Source of the DNA: Ketobacter sp036337295
GTDB lineage: Bacteria > Pseudomonadota > Gammaproteobacteria > Pseudomonadales > Ketobacteraceae
Direction of reading: 5' to 3'
Assembly: GCA_036337295.1 (NCBI GenBank)
Contig: JAYZEN010000012.1
Coordinates: 372,001 to 436,000 of the forward strand
DNA: 64,000 bases
Part shown: positions 17,119 through 26,160 of the stretch, in pieces
Position numbering within the stretch: the first letter of the stretch is position 1
How the letters are laid out: every line of letters begins with the position of its first letter
The notes under the pieces: model-generated
Database searches by the model: none
Seen by the model: only the letters and a program-made list of their open reading frames with translations
What the model was told of the DNA's origin: nothing
Program-made: the position numbers and the translations under genes

Positions 17119-17583
17119 CTAGCGGGCGCCGGGAAAACCCAGTTGGCGCCAGGCTTCGTACACCACGATGGCGGTGGCATTGGACAGGTTCAGGCTGCGG
17201 CTGTCTGCCTGCATGGGAATGCGGATGCAGCCGGTCATGGCCGGGTGTTCACGGATCTCTTGTGGCAGGCCCCGGGTCTCCGGGCCGAAGACGATGGCAT
17301 CGCCGGCCTGGTAGCGCTGGCGGTGGTAGTGCTCGCTGCCCTTGGTGGACAGCGCAAAGCAGCGGGCGGGGCGCACCGAGCTCAGAAACGCCTCAAAATT
17401 GTCATGCAATTGCACGTTGGCCCATTCGTGGTAGTCGAGGCCGGCGCGCCGCATGCGCTTGTCATCCAGTTCGAAACCCAGGGGCTTGATCAGGTGCAGG
17501 CTCATACCGGTGTTGGCGCACAATCGAATGATATTGCCGGTGTTTGGCGGAATTTCTGGCTGAAACAACACAATGTTTAGCAT
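17119..17583 (-). CDS. trmL: tRNA (cytidine(34)-2'-O)-methyltransferase TrmL
   Basis: TrmL is a SPOUT methyltransferase that 2'-O-methylates the wobble nucleotide of tRNALeu (CAA and cmnm5UAA). The 154-residue protein is full length and minimal, with no extra RNA-binding domain. SPOUT motifs are IPPNTGNIIRLCANTGMSLH, IVFGPETRGLP and the knot RIPMQADSRSLNLSNATAIV. In Pseudomonas-like genomes it lies between secB and ntrC. Here it is separated from both by accessory DNA, and the MSHA operon starts divergently 159 bp away. Confidence 0.96.
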   Translation of the reverse strand: MLNIVLFQPEIPPNTGNIIRLCANTGMSLHLIKPLGFELDDKRMRRAGLDYHEWANVQLHDNFEAFLSSVRPARCFALSTKGSEHYHRQRYQAGDAIVFGPETRGLPQEIREHPAMTGCIRIPMQADSRSLNLSNATAIVVYEAWRQLGFPGAR

Positions 17584-17745
17584 GGTGGGTCCTGCGGGTG
17601 TCCAGTGTTGGCCTTATCGGTGGCGTTCAGGGGGCCTAATAAGCTGATTAAAAAGTGGCCCTAACTGCGTGATATTGATCACCATTTTCTGATTGTCGTC
17701 TACGCTTTCATAAGATGACAACGTTTCCCTGATTGGGTTTGGGTG

Positions 17746-18741
17746 ATGAGTAGTTGGTATAAACAATTGTTTCGCAAAGATAAAGCCGGCTCGGATACGC
17801 TGCTTGGGATCAGTTTAAACCCCAACCAGGCGCTATGGTGCCTGGTGCGTCAGACCGATCAGGGGCCGCAGATTACCCAAACTCATGCCCTTGAGCAAAC
17901 CTTTAGCTCGCCGGGTGAGGCGCTGAAAGCGCTGTGCGAGTCGGCGCCCGTGCCAACGGCCCCCGCTCACATCTGCCTGGGACACCAGTACTACAACCTG
18001 TTGCTGGTGGATGCGCCCGATGTGCCGGAGGCGGAGCTGCGGGAAGCGGTGCGCTGGAAGGTCAAGGATCTGATTACCCAACCCCTGGAGCAGGTGGTGA
18101 TGGACGTATTCAGGTTGCCGGCGGATGCCTATCGCGGCCGTATGAATATGTCCTATGTGGCGGTGGCGGAACGGTCCCAGGTGCAGGCCGTGGTGGACGT
18201 TTGTGACCAGCTTTCTGTGAACCTGCGGAGTATCTCCATCAATGAGTTGGCCATGTCCGGTCTGGCAGGGCAAATGAGCGAACTGCAGGAACGGGGCGCA
18301 GCGTTTCTGTACCTCAATGGGCAGGGTGGCACCATCAACCTGATTGAAAACGGCAGCCTGTATCTGACCCGCACCATCGAGTTGGGTAATGGCGGTGCGG
18401 TGTTCAGTGGCAACCTGGATTTCCAGCAGGACCCGGTGGACAACCTGGCGTTGGACGTGCAGCGGTCGTTGGATTACTACGAGAGCCAGATCGGCAAGTC
18501 GGGCATCACCGCCTTGTACCTGGTGTCCGATGCCGAGGAGCAGAATGGGTGGTGTCCCGGCCTGGCGGAGCGCCTGCCCATCGCTGCCCAGTGTTTTGAA
18601 TTGAGTGCCGGGCTGCAACCGACGGACGGCTCAGCTGTCGCGGCCGGAGCGCTGGCTCCGGCCCTGGGTGTTGTGTTGGCCGCACTGGCCACTGCAGCAT
18701 CCGGCGGGACCAAAGCGGCGGGCATGGGGAGGGTGGCGTGA
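17746..18741 (+). CDS. mshI: MSHA biogenesis protein MshI (PilM-like)
   Basis: This is the cytoplasmic, actin-like assembly protein of the mannose-sensitive haemagglutinin (MSHA) type IVa pilus, comparable to PilM. It forms the inner-membrane alignment complex with the PilN/PilO-like genes that follow. The 331-residue protein begins MSSWYKQLFRKD, contains LREAVRWKVKDLITQPLEQV (the EAVRWK motif typical of PilM/MshI) and a QRSLDYYESQ segment. A GTG three bases earlier is an alternative start. It is the first gene of a 14.8-kb plus-strand operon. Its last bases overlap the next start (GTGA). Confidence 0.88.
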   Translation: MSSWYKQLFRKDKAGSDTLLGISLNPNQALWCLVRQTDQGPQITQTHALEQTFSSPGEALKALCESAPVPTAPAHICLGHQYYNLLLVDAPDVPEAELREAVRWKVKDLITQPLEQVVMDVFRLPADAYRGRMNMSYVAVAERSQVQAVVDVCDQLSVNLRSISINELAMSGLAGQMSELQERGAAFLYLNGQGGTINLIENGSLYLTRTIELGNGGAVFSGNLDFQQDPVDNLALDVQRSLDYYESQIGKSGITALYLVSDAEEQNGWCPGLAERLPIAAQCFELSAGLQPTDGSAVAAGALAPALGVVLAALATAASGGTKAAGMGRVA

Positions 18742-19358
18742 GCGCAGTGATTCAACGCGTCAACTTCTATCAGGACAGCTTCCGCAAGCCGGTCATTGTT
18801 CTGCCTTTAAAGCAGATGCTGATGGTGTTGGCGGCGGTGGTCGTGGCGGTGATCATGCTCACCGTGCTGGAGTGGAGTCGCACAGTGCATGCACGCAATA
18901 CCCTGGCGGATATGGAGGCGTCCCGTACCAGGATGGAAGCCTCCATTGAGCGTCTGCAAAAAGAAGTGGATGCGATTGTGCTGGATACCCGCTTGCAGCA
19001 GCGGGAAAAACAACTGCAGCAATCACTGCAGGGCAAGCGCAAGTTCCTGGGCCAGTTGCAGCAACAGGGTGACACCCATCATGTGCATTTCTCCGGTTAC
19101 CTGCAGGCGCTGTCCAATATGGATACCCCCTCCGTGTGGTTGACGCGCATCGTGATGCGTTCCCCCGGGCCGGAGCTCAGCCTGTACGGTGTCACCGATA
19201 AACCCAAGGCGATTCCAGACTACATCTCGGATCTGAAGCAGGAAGAACACTTCCAGGGCTTTGGCTTTCGGGTGTTCAGCCTGGAGCGTATGGAGGAGCA
19301 AAACCGATTCCTGACATTCAGTGTGAGTACGCAGTATGACCAGCAGTCTGCGAATTAA
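18738..19358 (+). CDS. PilN-domain MSHA alignment protein
   Basis: The 206-residue bitopic inner-membrane protein opens with the PilN-type N-terminus VIQRVNFYQDSFRK. It has one membrane helix (about 31-47, LMVLAAVVVAVIMLTVL), a coiled coil (about 55-110) and a ferredoxin-like C-terminal domain (GYLQALSNMDTPSVWLTRIV). It corresponds to the C-terminal half of the fused MshI of some vibrios, or to the separate mshI2-like gene of other MSHA loci. The start is GTG, coupled to mshI by a 4-bp overlap; its end overlaps mshJ. Confidence 0.85.
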   Translation: MSAVIQRVNFYQDSFRKPVIVLPLKQMLMVLAAVVVAVIMLTVLEWSRTVHARNTLADMEASRTRMEASIERLQKEVDAIVLDTRLQQREKQLQQSLQGKRKFLGQLQQQGDTHHVHFSGYLQALSNMDTPSVWLTRIVMRSPGPELSLYGVTDKPKAIPDYISDLKQEEHFQGFGFRVFSLERMEEQNRFLTFSVSTQYDQQSAN

Positions 19359-20007
19359 ATATCAGGAGCTGGAAACCAAAGCCCACAAACTCAGTGTGCG
19401 GGAGCGCATGATCATCGTGGGTGCCCTGGCGGTATTGGTGCTGGGGGTGGTGGATCAGTTGCTGTTGCGGCCCTGGCTGCAGGAGCGGGACCAGATGGAG
19501 AAAGACAAAACCGCGCTGCTGAAATCCATGGAGGCGTCCAACCGTCGTATTGATGAGTTGCAGAGCGCGATTCTCAACAACCCCAATAACCAGTTGAAAG
19601 CCAATATTGAAAATCTGCTGGAGTTGCATGAGGAAGTGGATCACAACATTGCGGCCATTACTGACGGCATGATCGCACCCCAGCAGATGCCGGTGATCCT
19701 GGGCGAAATGTTGAGTGAACGCTTTGGCCTGAAAGTGCATAGCGTGAAATCAAAAGCGGCGGAGCAGTTGCTGGTGGCCGATGAACAGGATCAACAGGCG
19801 GCGGCGATTTATCGTCACGACCTGGAATTGAAGATGGTGGGTTCCTTTTTTCAGGTGAAGAACTACCTGGCGGCAGTGGAAGCGCTGCCGGAAAAATTGT
19901 TATGGGACCGCCTGGAATATGTGGTGGAAGAATATCCGAAGGGGAGTCTGACCCTGGAAGTCCATACTCTGAGCTCGCAGGAGGAGTTGTTGCGTGTTGC
20001 CCATTAA
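19336..20007 (+). CDS. mshJ: MSHA biogenesis protein MshJ (PilO-like)
   Basis: This 223-residue bitopic protein is equivalent to PilO. It has a short cytoplasmic N-terminus (RIKYQELETKAHKLSVRER), a membrane helix (about 26-43, MIIVGALAVLVLGVVDQLLL), a coiled coil and a periplasmic domain with YRHDLELKMVGSFFQVKNYL, the family's hallmark strand-helix. With MshI and the PilN-like protein it should form the alignment complex linking the inner-membrane motor to the secretin. It overlaps its neighbours on both sides, showing tight operon packing. Confidence 0.9.
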   Translation: MTSSLRIKYQELETKAHKLSVRERMIIVGALAVLVLGVVDQLLLRPWLQERDQMEKDKTALLKSMEASNRRIDELQSAILNNPNNQLKANIENLLELHEEVDHNIAAITDGMIAPQQMPVILGEMLSERFGLKVHSVKSKAAEQLLVADEQDQQAAAIYRHDLELKMVGSFFQVKNYLAAVEALPEKLLWDRLEYVVEEYPKGSLTLEVHTLSSQEELLRVAH

Positions 20008-20320
20008 ATTGCTGTTGATGTTGGCTGTCCTTGTTGGTTCGGTGTCCGCGCAGGCGGCGGGTGATCCCACTCGTCCTCCAATGTTCTCCAACACCAAAAC
20101 CAAAACGGCCTATGCGCCGTTGCAGCTCAGTATGATTTTGAATGACGGACACCACAAACGCGCCATCATCAACGAATCGGTGGTGGGGGTGTCGGATCAG
20201 GTGGCGGATGCCAAAGTGCTTTCTATTGCCGAGGATTCGGTGGTGGTGAGTCGAGCCGGTCGTAGAATTACATTGCGCATGCCCATGGCAGCAGTGAGAA
20301 AGGAAAGTGTGAATGAATAA
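19994..20320 (+). CDS. mshK: MSHA biogenesis protein MshK (PilP-like)
   Basis: The 108-residue periplasmic protein has a signal peptide (LLLMLAVLVGSVSAQA, cut near residue 22). The mature start GDPTRPP is typical of PilP/GspC/MshK proteins. A small beta-rich HR-type domain follows (LQLSMILNDGHHKRAIINES...VVVSRAGRRITL) that contacts the secretin. The start is GTG at 19994 (TTG at 19997 is also in frame). It overlaps mshJ by 14 bases and mshL by 8. Confidence 0.88.
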   Translation: MLPIKLLLMLAVLVGSVSAQAAGDPTRPPMFSNTKTKTAYAPLQLSMILNDGHHKRAIINESVVGVSDQVADAKVLSIAEDSVVVSRAGRRITLRMPMAAVRKESVNE

Positions 20321-22061
20321 AGTGTTTGCCCAGTCTGTCTTGGTTGCCGCCTGCCTGGCCTTGGTGGCGGGGTGCGCTTCCTGGTATCAACCCAAGCCGC
20401 AGGCCGGCACGGCGCCGGCAGCGGCGAAGCCATCACAGGCTCAATCACAGCCGCAATCGAAGAGCGGGACAACCCCGCCCGTGGCCGCATCGAATTCCCA
20501 GCCTGGCACACAAGCCACGGCGGCGTTGCCGGTGGCGCCGGCTCCGGTTGCCCCGGCAAAAAAAGCCAAGCCGGAGTTGCCCCGTTTTGATGTGACGGCC
20601 AGTGATACCCCGGCGCGCCAGTTCTTCATGAGTCTGGTGCACGGTACTTCCGTCAACATGGTGGTGCACCCTGAGGTTACAGGGAACATCTCCATCCGTC
20701 TGCGCAGTGTCAACCTGGAGGAAACACTGAAGGCCGTGCGCGATGCCTACGGTTACGATTTTGTACGCAAACCCTATGGCTACCAGATATTGCCCCGCAC
20801 CCTGCAGAGCCGGGTGTTCCGCATCAATTACCTGAATATCAACCGTATGGGGCTGTCCACCACTTCGGTAAGCAGTGGCCAGGTGAGCATCACCGGGGAG
20901 GACGACACCACCGGCAGCTCCACCAGCAGTTCCCGCGAAACCCAGGTGCAACAAAGCAGTAATATCAAAACCGAGAGTAACAGTGCCTTCTGGCAACAGC
21001 TGGCCAACGTATTGACCATGATTGTGGGCACCGGCGAAAAGCGCAGTGTGGTAGTGGACCCGGTGTCCGGGATTGCCGTAGTCAAAGCGCTGCCGTCGGA
21101 GTTGACCGAAGTGCAGAACTTTCTCGACAGTGCCCAGCTGAGCCTGAAGCAGCAGGTGTTGATCGAAGCCAAGATTCTGGAGGTGGAATTGTCGGAAGGA
21201 TTTGCCACCGGCATCCGTTGGGACACCTTTGGTGAAGGCTATAATGGCACCCTGGAAACCAGCGATAACCGTGTGGCCGGTGGCCTGGAGCAGGCGGACT
21301 TCAGCTCCCTGGTGAGCGAAAGTGTGTCGCTGATTGGCGGTGTGTTCACCCTGGGAGCCAACTTTACCGACTTCACTGCGGTGTTGAACCTGCTCGAACT
21401 GCAGGGCAATGTGCAAGTGTTGTCGAGCCCGCGCATCTCCACACTCAACAACCAGAAAGCAGTGATCAAGGTAGGCTCTGACGAATTTTTTGTCACCGAT
21501 ATCTCCAGCACCACCACCACCACGTCTTCCACGGTGAGTGATACGCCGGATATTACCCTGACGCCGTTCTTTTCGGGTATTGCCCTGGATGTGACGCCCC
21601 AGATTGCGGACAGTGGCGAGGTGATTCTGCACGTGCACCCTTCCATTTCCGAGGTGGTGGAAAAGCGCAAGGACATCGGTCTGGGGGACGAGGATCTTTC
21701 GCTGCCCCTGGCCTATAGCACGATTCGGGAAACCGACAGCATCGTGCGGGCGCGCACCGGCCAGGTGGTGATCATCGGTGGCCTGATGCAGGATGTATAT
21801 AAAGAAGAAGTGTCACAGATTCCTTTCTTAGGGGATCTGCCCCTGATCGGCGATGTGTTGTTCAGCCAGAAACTGCGCCGCAAAAGTAAAAGCGAGCTGG
21901 TGATTCTGTTGAAGCCTTTTGTGGTGGACGACAGCCTGAGTAACGAGGAAGAGATCCAGTCCATCGAGCACCGCTTCCAGCCGTATTTCCCGGATATAAA
22001 CCGGTCCCCGATTCTGCAGGATGAACAGGCTGCAGAGGATGCGGAAAGCGAGGAGCCCTGA
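20313..22061 (+). CDS. mshL: MSHA secretin MshL
   Basis: MshL is the outer-membrane secretin pore for the pilus. The 582-residue lipoprotein has a type II signal peptide with lipobox LVAGC (Cys near residue 21) and a low-complexity Ala/Gln/Pro linker (about 25-90). Next come a secretin/TonB short N-terminal domain (NMVVHPEVTGNISIRLRSVN), an N1-like domain, and a C-terminal secretin domain. That domain carries LIEAKILEVELSEGFATGI, VLSSPRISTLNNQKAVIKVG and the closing GGLMQDVYKEEVSQIPFLGD / LPLIGDVLF motifs. A Ser/Thr-rich insert lies near residue 200. mshE follows after 3 bp; mshM and mshN, usually found here, are absent. Confidence 0.95.
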   Translation: MNKVFAQSVLVAACLALVAGCASWYQPKPQAGTAPAAAKPSQAQSQPQSKSGTTPPVAASNSQPGTQATAALPVAPAPVAPAKKAKPELPRFDVTASDTPARQFFMSLVHGTSVNMVVHPEVTGNISIRLRSVNLEETLKAVRDAYGYDFVRKPYGYQILPRTLQSRVFRINYLNINRMGLSTTSVSSGQVSITGEDDTTGSSTSSSRETQVQQSSNIKTESNSAFWQQLANVLTMIVGTGEKRSVVVDPVSGIAVVKALPSELTEVQNFLDSAQLSLKQQVLIEAKILEVELSEGFATGIRWDTFGEGYNGTLETSDNRVAGGLEQADFSSLVSESVSLIGGVFTLGANFTDFTAVLNLLELQGNVQVLSSPRISTLNNQKAVIKVGSDEFFVTDISSTTTTTSSTVSDTPDITLTPFFSGIALDVTPQIADSGEVILHVHPSISEVVEKRKDIGLGDEDLSLPLAYSTIRETDSIVRARTGQVVIIGGLMQDVYKEEVSQIPFLGDLPLIGDVLFSQKLRRKSKSELVILLKPFVVDDSLSNEEEIQSIEHRFQPYFPDINRSPILQDEQAAEDAESEEP

Positions 22062-22064
22062 GCC

Positions 22065-23780
22065 ATGGAAGCACCCAAACAACAGGCGCCCAAGGTTCGC
22101 ATCGGAGATTTGTTGGTTTCCAAAGGACTGATCGTCGACGCTCAGCTGAAACAGGCGCTGGACGAACAGAAACGCACCGGCAAGAAGATCGGCAAGGTGG
22201 TGGTGGACCTGGGATTTGTCACCGAAGCGCAGATGCTGCAGACCATGGCCAATCACTTTGGCTATCCCTTTGTGGACCTGGCCCGTTTCCGCCTCAACAA
22301 TGAGCTGATCAAAACCCTGCCGGAAACCTATGCCCGCCGCTTCCGCGCCATTCTGCTGGCGGAGCAGCCCGACGGCATCCTGGTGGGTATGGCCGATCCC
22401 CTGGACCTGCTGGCCATAGATGAACTGCAGCGCATTCTGAAACGGCCGGTGCATCCCGCGTTCGTGAAAGAGCAGGAGTTACTGGGGGCCATGGACCGCT
22501 CCTATCGGCGTTCCGAGCAGATTGCTTCCATCGCAGTGGAGCTGGACTCGGAACTGGAAAGCACCGACTTCGACCTGGAGAGCCTGGCCACCACCACGGA
22601 TACGGCAGAAGCCCCGGTGGTGCGCCTGCTGCAAAGTATTTTTGAAGACGCCGTGCAGGTGCGGGCGTCGGATATTCACATCGAGCCGGATGAACAGGTA
22701 TTGCGGGTGCGGTTGCGTATCGATGGTGAATTGCAGGAGCAGGTGATGAAAGAGCGGCGCATTGCGCCGGCGCTGGTGTCCCGCCTGAAAATCATGTCCG
22801 GCCTGGATATATCGGAAAAACGCCTGCCGCAGGATGGGCGTTTCAATGTGCGGGTGTTGGGCAAAAGTATCGACGTGCGCTTGTCCACCTTACCGGTGCC
22901 CTACGGCGAATGCGTGGTGATGCGTTTGCTGGATCAATCCGCCGGCATGCTGTCCATGGAAAAACTGGGGATGCCGGAGTCGATCCAAAAACGGTTTGAA
23001 AATCTGATTCAGCGGCCCTATGGCATGGTGTTGGTCACCGGTCCCACTGGTAGTGGTAAAACCACCACGCTTTACGCCGCCCTGTCCATGCTCAATATTC
23101 CGGAACGCAAAATCATTACGGCGGAAGACCCCATCGAATATCGGTTGCCGCGCATTAACCAGGTGCAGGTGAATAGTAAAATCGGCCTGAGCTTTTCCTC
23201 GGTGTTGCGCACGGCGTTGCGGCAGGACCCGGACGTGATTCTGGTGGGTGAGATGCGGGATCATGAAACCGCAGAAATCGGCTTGCGCGCCGCCATGACC
23301 GGTCATATGGTGCTGTCCACGTTGCACACCAATGATTCGGTGTCCACCGCCATGCGTCTGATCGACATGGGATGTGATGCGTTTCTGGTGGCGTCCTCCC
23401 TGCGGGCGGTGATTGCCCAGCGCCTGGTGCGCAAGATCTGCGAGCACTGTATTCAGCCCTACCAGATGACACCGCAGGAGTTAACCTGGCTGGGCAATAT
23501 CGACAGTACGGCCCTGGAGGCGGAATTTCACAAAGGCACCGGCTGTCACCATTGCAACAATACCGGGTATAGCGGTCGTATCGGTGTGTATGAGTTACTG
23601 GAGTTGGATGAACCCTCGTTGTATGCCTTGCGCAAAGGCGATGCTGCGGAGTTTTCCCGTGCAGCCGCCAACAATCCGCACTTTCGCAGCCTGAGCCAAT
23701 GTGCGTTGGATTATGCCCGCACCGGTGTCACCTCGGTGCAGGAAGTCTTCAAAATCACCGCTTCCCTGGATGACCGTTAA
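22065..23780 (+). CDS. mshE: MSHA assembly ATPase MshE
   Basis: MshE is the GspE/PilB-type ATPase that drives pilus extension. The 571 residues hold an N-terminal MshEN (T2SSE_N) domain with two c-di-GMP-type motifs, VRIGDLLVSKGLIVDAQLKQAL and a degenerate second copy around KIGKVVVDLGFVTEAQML. Then come N2 and the RecA-like core: Walker A GPTGSGKTTTLYA, Asp box, Walker B DVILVGEMRD and the His box GHMVLSTLHTNDS. A tetracysteine zinc site is formed by CEHC and CHHC (about residues 460-505). The MshEN motifs predict direct c-di-GMP control, known for Vibrio MshE. Confidence 0.96.
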   Translation: MEAPKQQAPKVRIGDLLVSKGLIVDAQLKQALDEQKRTGKKIGKVVVDLGFVTEAQMLQTMANHFGYPFVDLARFRLNNELIKTLPETYARRFRAILLAEQPDGILVGMADPLDLLAIDELQRILKRPVHPAFVKEQELLGAMDRSYRRSEQIASIAVELDSELESTDFDLESLATTTDTAEAPVVRLLQSIFEDAVQVRASDIHIEPDEQVLRVRLRIDGELQEQVMKERRIAPALVSRLKIMSGLDISEKRLPQDGRFNVRVLGKSIDVRLSTLPVPYGECVVMRLLDQSAGMLSMEKLGMPESIQKRFENLIQRPYGMVLVTGPTGSGKTTTLYAALSMLNIPERKIITAEDPIEYRLPRINQVQVNSKIGLSFSSVLRTALRQDPDVILVGEMRDHETAEIGLRAAMTGHMVLSTLHTNDSVSTAMRLIDMGCDAFLVASSLRAVIAQRLVRKICEHCIQPYQMTPQELTWLGNIDSTALEAEFHKGTGCHHCNNTGYSGRIGVYELLELDEPSLYALRKGDAAEFSRAAANNPHFRSLSQCALDYARTGVTSVQEVFKITASLDDR

Positions 23781-23785
23781 ACGTC

Positions 23786-25006
23786 ATGCCCACGTTCAGC
23801 TATCGCGGTCGCACCACCACCGGCAATGAAGTCACCGGAACCCTCGAGGCCGGCAACAGCCAGGCGGCGGCGTTACAATTGCAAAACCAGTCCATTACGC
23901 CGGTTTCCATCCAGGCGGTGCAAGCGAAAACCACGTCAGGGTTATCGCTGTCCTGGTCATTCCAGAAACGGGTCAAACACGATGACCTGATTATGCTGTG
24001 CCGGCAGATGCGGGCCCTGACGCGGGCGGGCATTCCCATTATCCAGGCCATTGCCGGGCTGGCGGACATCAGCAAGTCACCGCAGATCAAAGCGGCACTG
24101 GCGGATATCAATGTGCGCCTGGCCACCGGTTCCACCCTGGCCACGTCCATGGCGGCCCACAGTCGGATCTTCAATTCCATGTTCGTCAGCATGATCCATG
24201 TGGGGGAAAACACCGGCCGGCTGGAGGATGCCTTTGCCAAGTTGATCTCCCACATCGAAATGGAACGGGACACCCGTAACCGCATGACTCAGGCCATGCG
24301 TTACCCCATGTTTGTGCTGGGTGCCATGTTTGTCGCCATGATGATCGTCAACATGTTTGTGATACCGCAGTTCGCCAAGGTGTTTGCCAAGGTGGGGGCG
24401 GAGTTGCCTACCCCCACCAGGATTCTGGTGGCGGTGTCGGAGTTCTCGGTTGACTACTGGTGGTTGATTTTCGGGGTGGTGGGTGGCGGCATTTTTGCGT
24501 TCGTCCGTTACATCAATACTGAACCGGGGCGGCTGTGGTGGGATCAGAAAAAACTGCGCATACCCATTATCGGCGGCATCTTTGAAAAGATCGCCCTGTC
24601 CCGTTTTGCCCGCAGTTTTGCCATGACCTTTGAGTCCGGCGTGCCGGTGTTGCAGGCCCTGAACATTGTCGGCCCCACGGTGGGTAATGAATATATTGCC
24701 AGTAATATTGATTCCATTCGGCGGGGTGTGGAGCGGGGTGATTCCCTGGCGCGCACATCGGCGGCCGCCGGTATCTTCTCGGATCTGGTGTTGCAGATGA
24801 TTGCCATTGGTGAGGAAACCGGTTCTTTAGATAAGTTATTGCATGACGTGGCGGATTTTTATGACGAAGAAGTGGACTACGAATTGAAAGGTCTGGCCGA
24901 TGCCATTGAGCCTATCATTCTGGTTTTCCTTGGGATTCTGGTGCTGATTCTGGCGTTGGGTGTGTTCCTGCCCATGTGGGAATTGGGCTCGGCCATGAAA
25001 CGTTAG
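23786..25006 (+). CDS. mshG: MSHA inner-membrane platform protein MshG (PilC/GspF family)
   Basis: This polytopic platform protein couples the MshE motor to pilin addition. The 406 residues show two GspF domains (about 70-190 and 275-395). The motifs LIMLCRQMRALTRAGIPIIQ and FARSFAMTFESGVPVLQALN mark the paired repeats, and GENTGRLEDAF / GEETGSLDKLL are the family's G-E-x-(T/S)-G-x-L boxes. Membrane helices lie near 178-200, 225-245 and 375-395, and the end is FLPMWELGSAMKR. The usual downstream mshF gene is missing; the next gene is a prepilin. Confidence 0.95.
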   Translation: MPTFSYRGRTTTGNEVTGTLEAGNSQAAALQLQNQSITPVSIQAVQAKTTSGLSLSWSFQKRVKHDDLIMLCRQMRALTRAGIPIIQAIAGLADISKSPQIKAALADINVRLATGSTLATSMAAHSRIFNSMFVSMIHVGENTGRLEDAFAKLISHIEMERDTRNRMTQAMRYPMFVLGAMFVAMMIVNMFVIPQFAKVFAKVGAELPTPTRILVAVSEFSVDYWWLIFGVVGGGIFAFVRYINTEPGRLWWDQKKLRIPIIGGIFEKIALSRFARSFAMTFESGVPVLQALNIVGPTVGNEYIASNIDSIRRGVERGDSLARTSAAAGIFSDLVLQMIAIGEETGSLDKLLHDVADFYDEEVDYELKGLADAIEPIILVFLGILVLILALGVFLPMWELGSAMKR

Positions 25007-25075
25007 TAAGAAAAAGATGAAAGGTTGTAAAGATTCGTTAAACGGACATTGCTGCTGGAATTCTGGTCTATATTT

Positions 25076-25654
25076 ATGAAACAAACCTTAAATTCAAGAA
25101 TTGGTGTGAAAACAACGACTTTATCGGCAAACCTAAAGGTCAACGCCAACACCCGGGGCTTCACCCTGATTGAGATGGTGGTGGTCATCGCGCTGATTTC
25201 CATCCTGGCGGCGGTGGCGTTGCCGCGGATGCTGGACACCTATGACAACGCCCATGAAGCGGCGGTGTTTGGTGCCGGCGGTGCCCTGGCATCCGGAGTG
25301 GTGCTGGTGCGCAGTCAGTGGGTCGCCAACGGCGATTCCCTGGCAGTGGACGCGGTGGACGGCTTCGGTAACGACGATGTGGCCACCAGCAGCGAAGGCT
25401 GGCCCACGGATGTAGGACAGGGCGCCGGTTCCAACAACAGCGATGTCATGGACAGCTCAGAACGTTGTGTAAGAATTTGGCGGGGCGTGCTGGTGGCCAA
25501 TGCGCCATCGGTTTCAGCCAACGTGGCGGCCAGTTCAGATTATTTAGTGGATACCGTGAATGGCAACTGCCGTTATCTGTATCGGCGTACGGACCAGGGC
25601 AGCAACATCGTGTACAACGCCCGTTCCGGCGAAGTGATTACCACCATTAATTAA
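25076..25654 (+). CDS. mshB: MSHA pilin-like protein MshB
   Basis: This is a prepilin-type protein of about 192 residues with the class III cleavage motif NTRG/FTLIEMVVVIALISI. The leader from the ATG at 25076 is unusually long (28 residues) compared with the 6-7 residues of the neighbouring pilins; a GTG inside it (MKQTL...V) could shorten it. The hydrophobic N-terminal helix is followed by a globular part with two Cys (SERCVRIW, NGNCRYLYRR) in the place expected for MshB. It precedes mshA by 36 bp, as in Vibrio. Probably a minor pilin. Confidence 0.85.
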   Translation: MKQTLNSRIGVKTTTLSANLKVNANTRGFTLIEMVVVIALISILAAVALPRMLDTYDNAHEAAVFGAGGALASGVVLVRSQWVANGDSLAVDAVDGFGNDDVATSSEGWPTDVGQGAGSNNSDVMDSSERCVRIWRGVLVANAPSVSANVAASSDYLVDTVNGNCRYLYRRTDQGSNIVYNARSGEVITTIN

Positions 25655-25690
25655 GTGTTTCATAACAGGTTTTACAGGAGAGGTAGAACA

Positions 25691-26149
25691 ATGCAAAAGC
25701 AACAATCGGGTTTCACCCTTATCGAACTGATCATGGTGATCGTGATCCTGGGTATTCTGTCGGCGTTCGCGTTGCCACGGTTTGCGAACCTGAGTGACGA
25801 GGCATCCACTGCGGCCGTGCAAGGGGCGCTGGGTTCCGCCAAGTCGGCTGCAGCCATCAGTCACGCAGCTGCGTTGGCAGAAGATGTAACCGCTTCGGTT
25901 GACCTGGAAGGCACCACCATCAACCTGGTGAACCTGTACCCGGCTGCCGAGTCCATTTGCGACGCAGGCCAACTGACCGACGACTTTGATTGTGAAACAA
26001 ATGCTGGCGGTACTGCGACCATCGTGGCTCCCGGGACGCCTGCTGACAATGATCCTTGCTTCACCTATACCGAAGCAGCAGCCGATAGTTCCCCAACTTT
26101 CAGCGTGATTGGTACATGGACTTCAGGTACTCCTAACACCTGTACCTAA
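25691..26149 (+). CDS. mshA: MSHA major pilin MshA
   Basis: This is the predicted major subunit of the MSHA pilus. The 152-residue prepilin starts MQKQQSG/FTLIELIMVIVI, with a 7-residue leader, Phe+1 and Glu+5. After the helix comes KSAAAISHAAALAED, characteristic of MshA, then an acidic globular domain with several Cys (AESICDAGQLTDDFDCE, DPCFTYTEA, PNTCT). A strong ribosome-binding site (ACAGGAGAGG) precedes this ATG, which is why the longer frame upstream is rejected. The position between mshB and mshC agrees with known MSHA operons. Confidence 0.92.
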   Translation: MQKQQSGFTLIELIMVIVILGILSAFALPRFANLSDEASTAAVQGALGSAKSAAAISHAAALAEDVTASVDLEGTTINLVNLYPAAESICDAGQLTDDFDCETNAGGTATIVAPGTPADNDPCFTYTEAAADSSPTFSVIGTWTSGTPNTCT

Positions 26150-26160
26150 TACGCATCTCG

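Noticed and set aside
17640..17660. Possible sigma-54 promoter before mshI
   Set aside because: GG-N10-GC spacing exists but the surroundings (GGGGCC...AAGC) match neither TGGCAC nor TTGC.
25655..25690. Longer mshA start (MFHNRFYRRGRT...)
   Set aside because: It would encode over the ribosome-binding site of the clear MQKQQSG leader.
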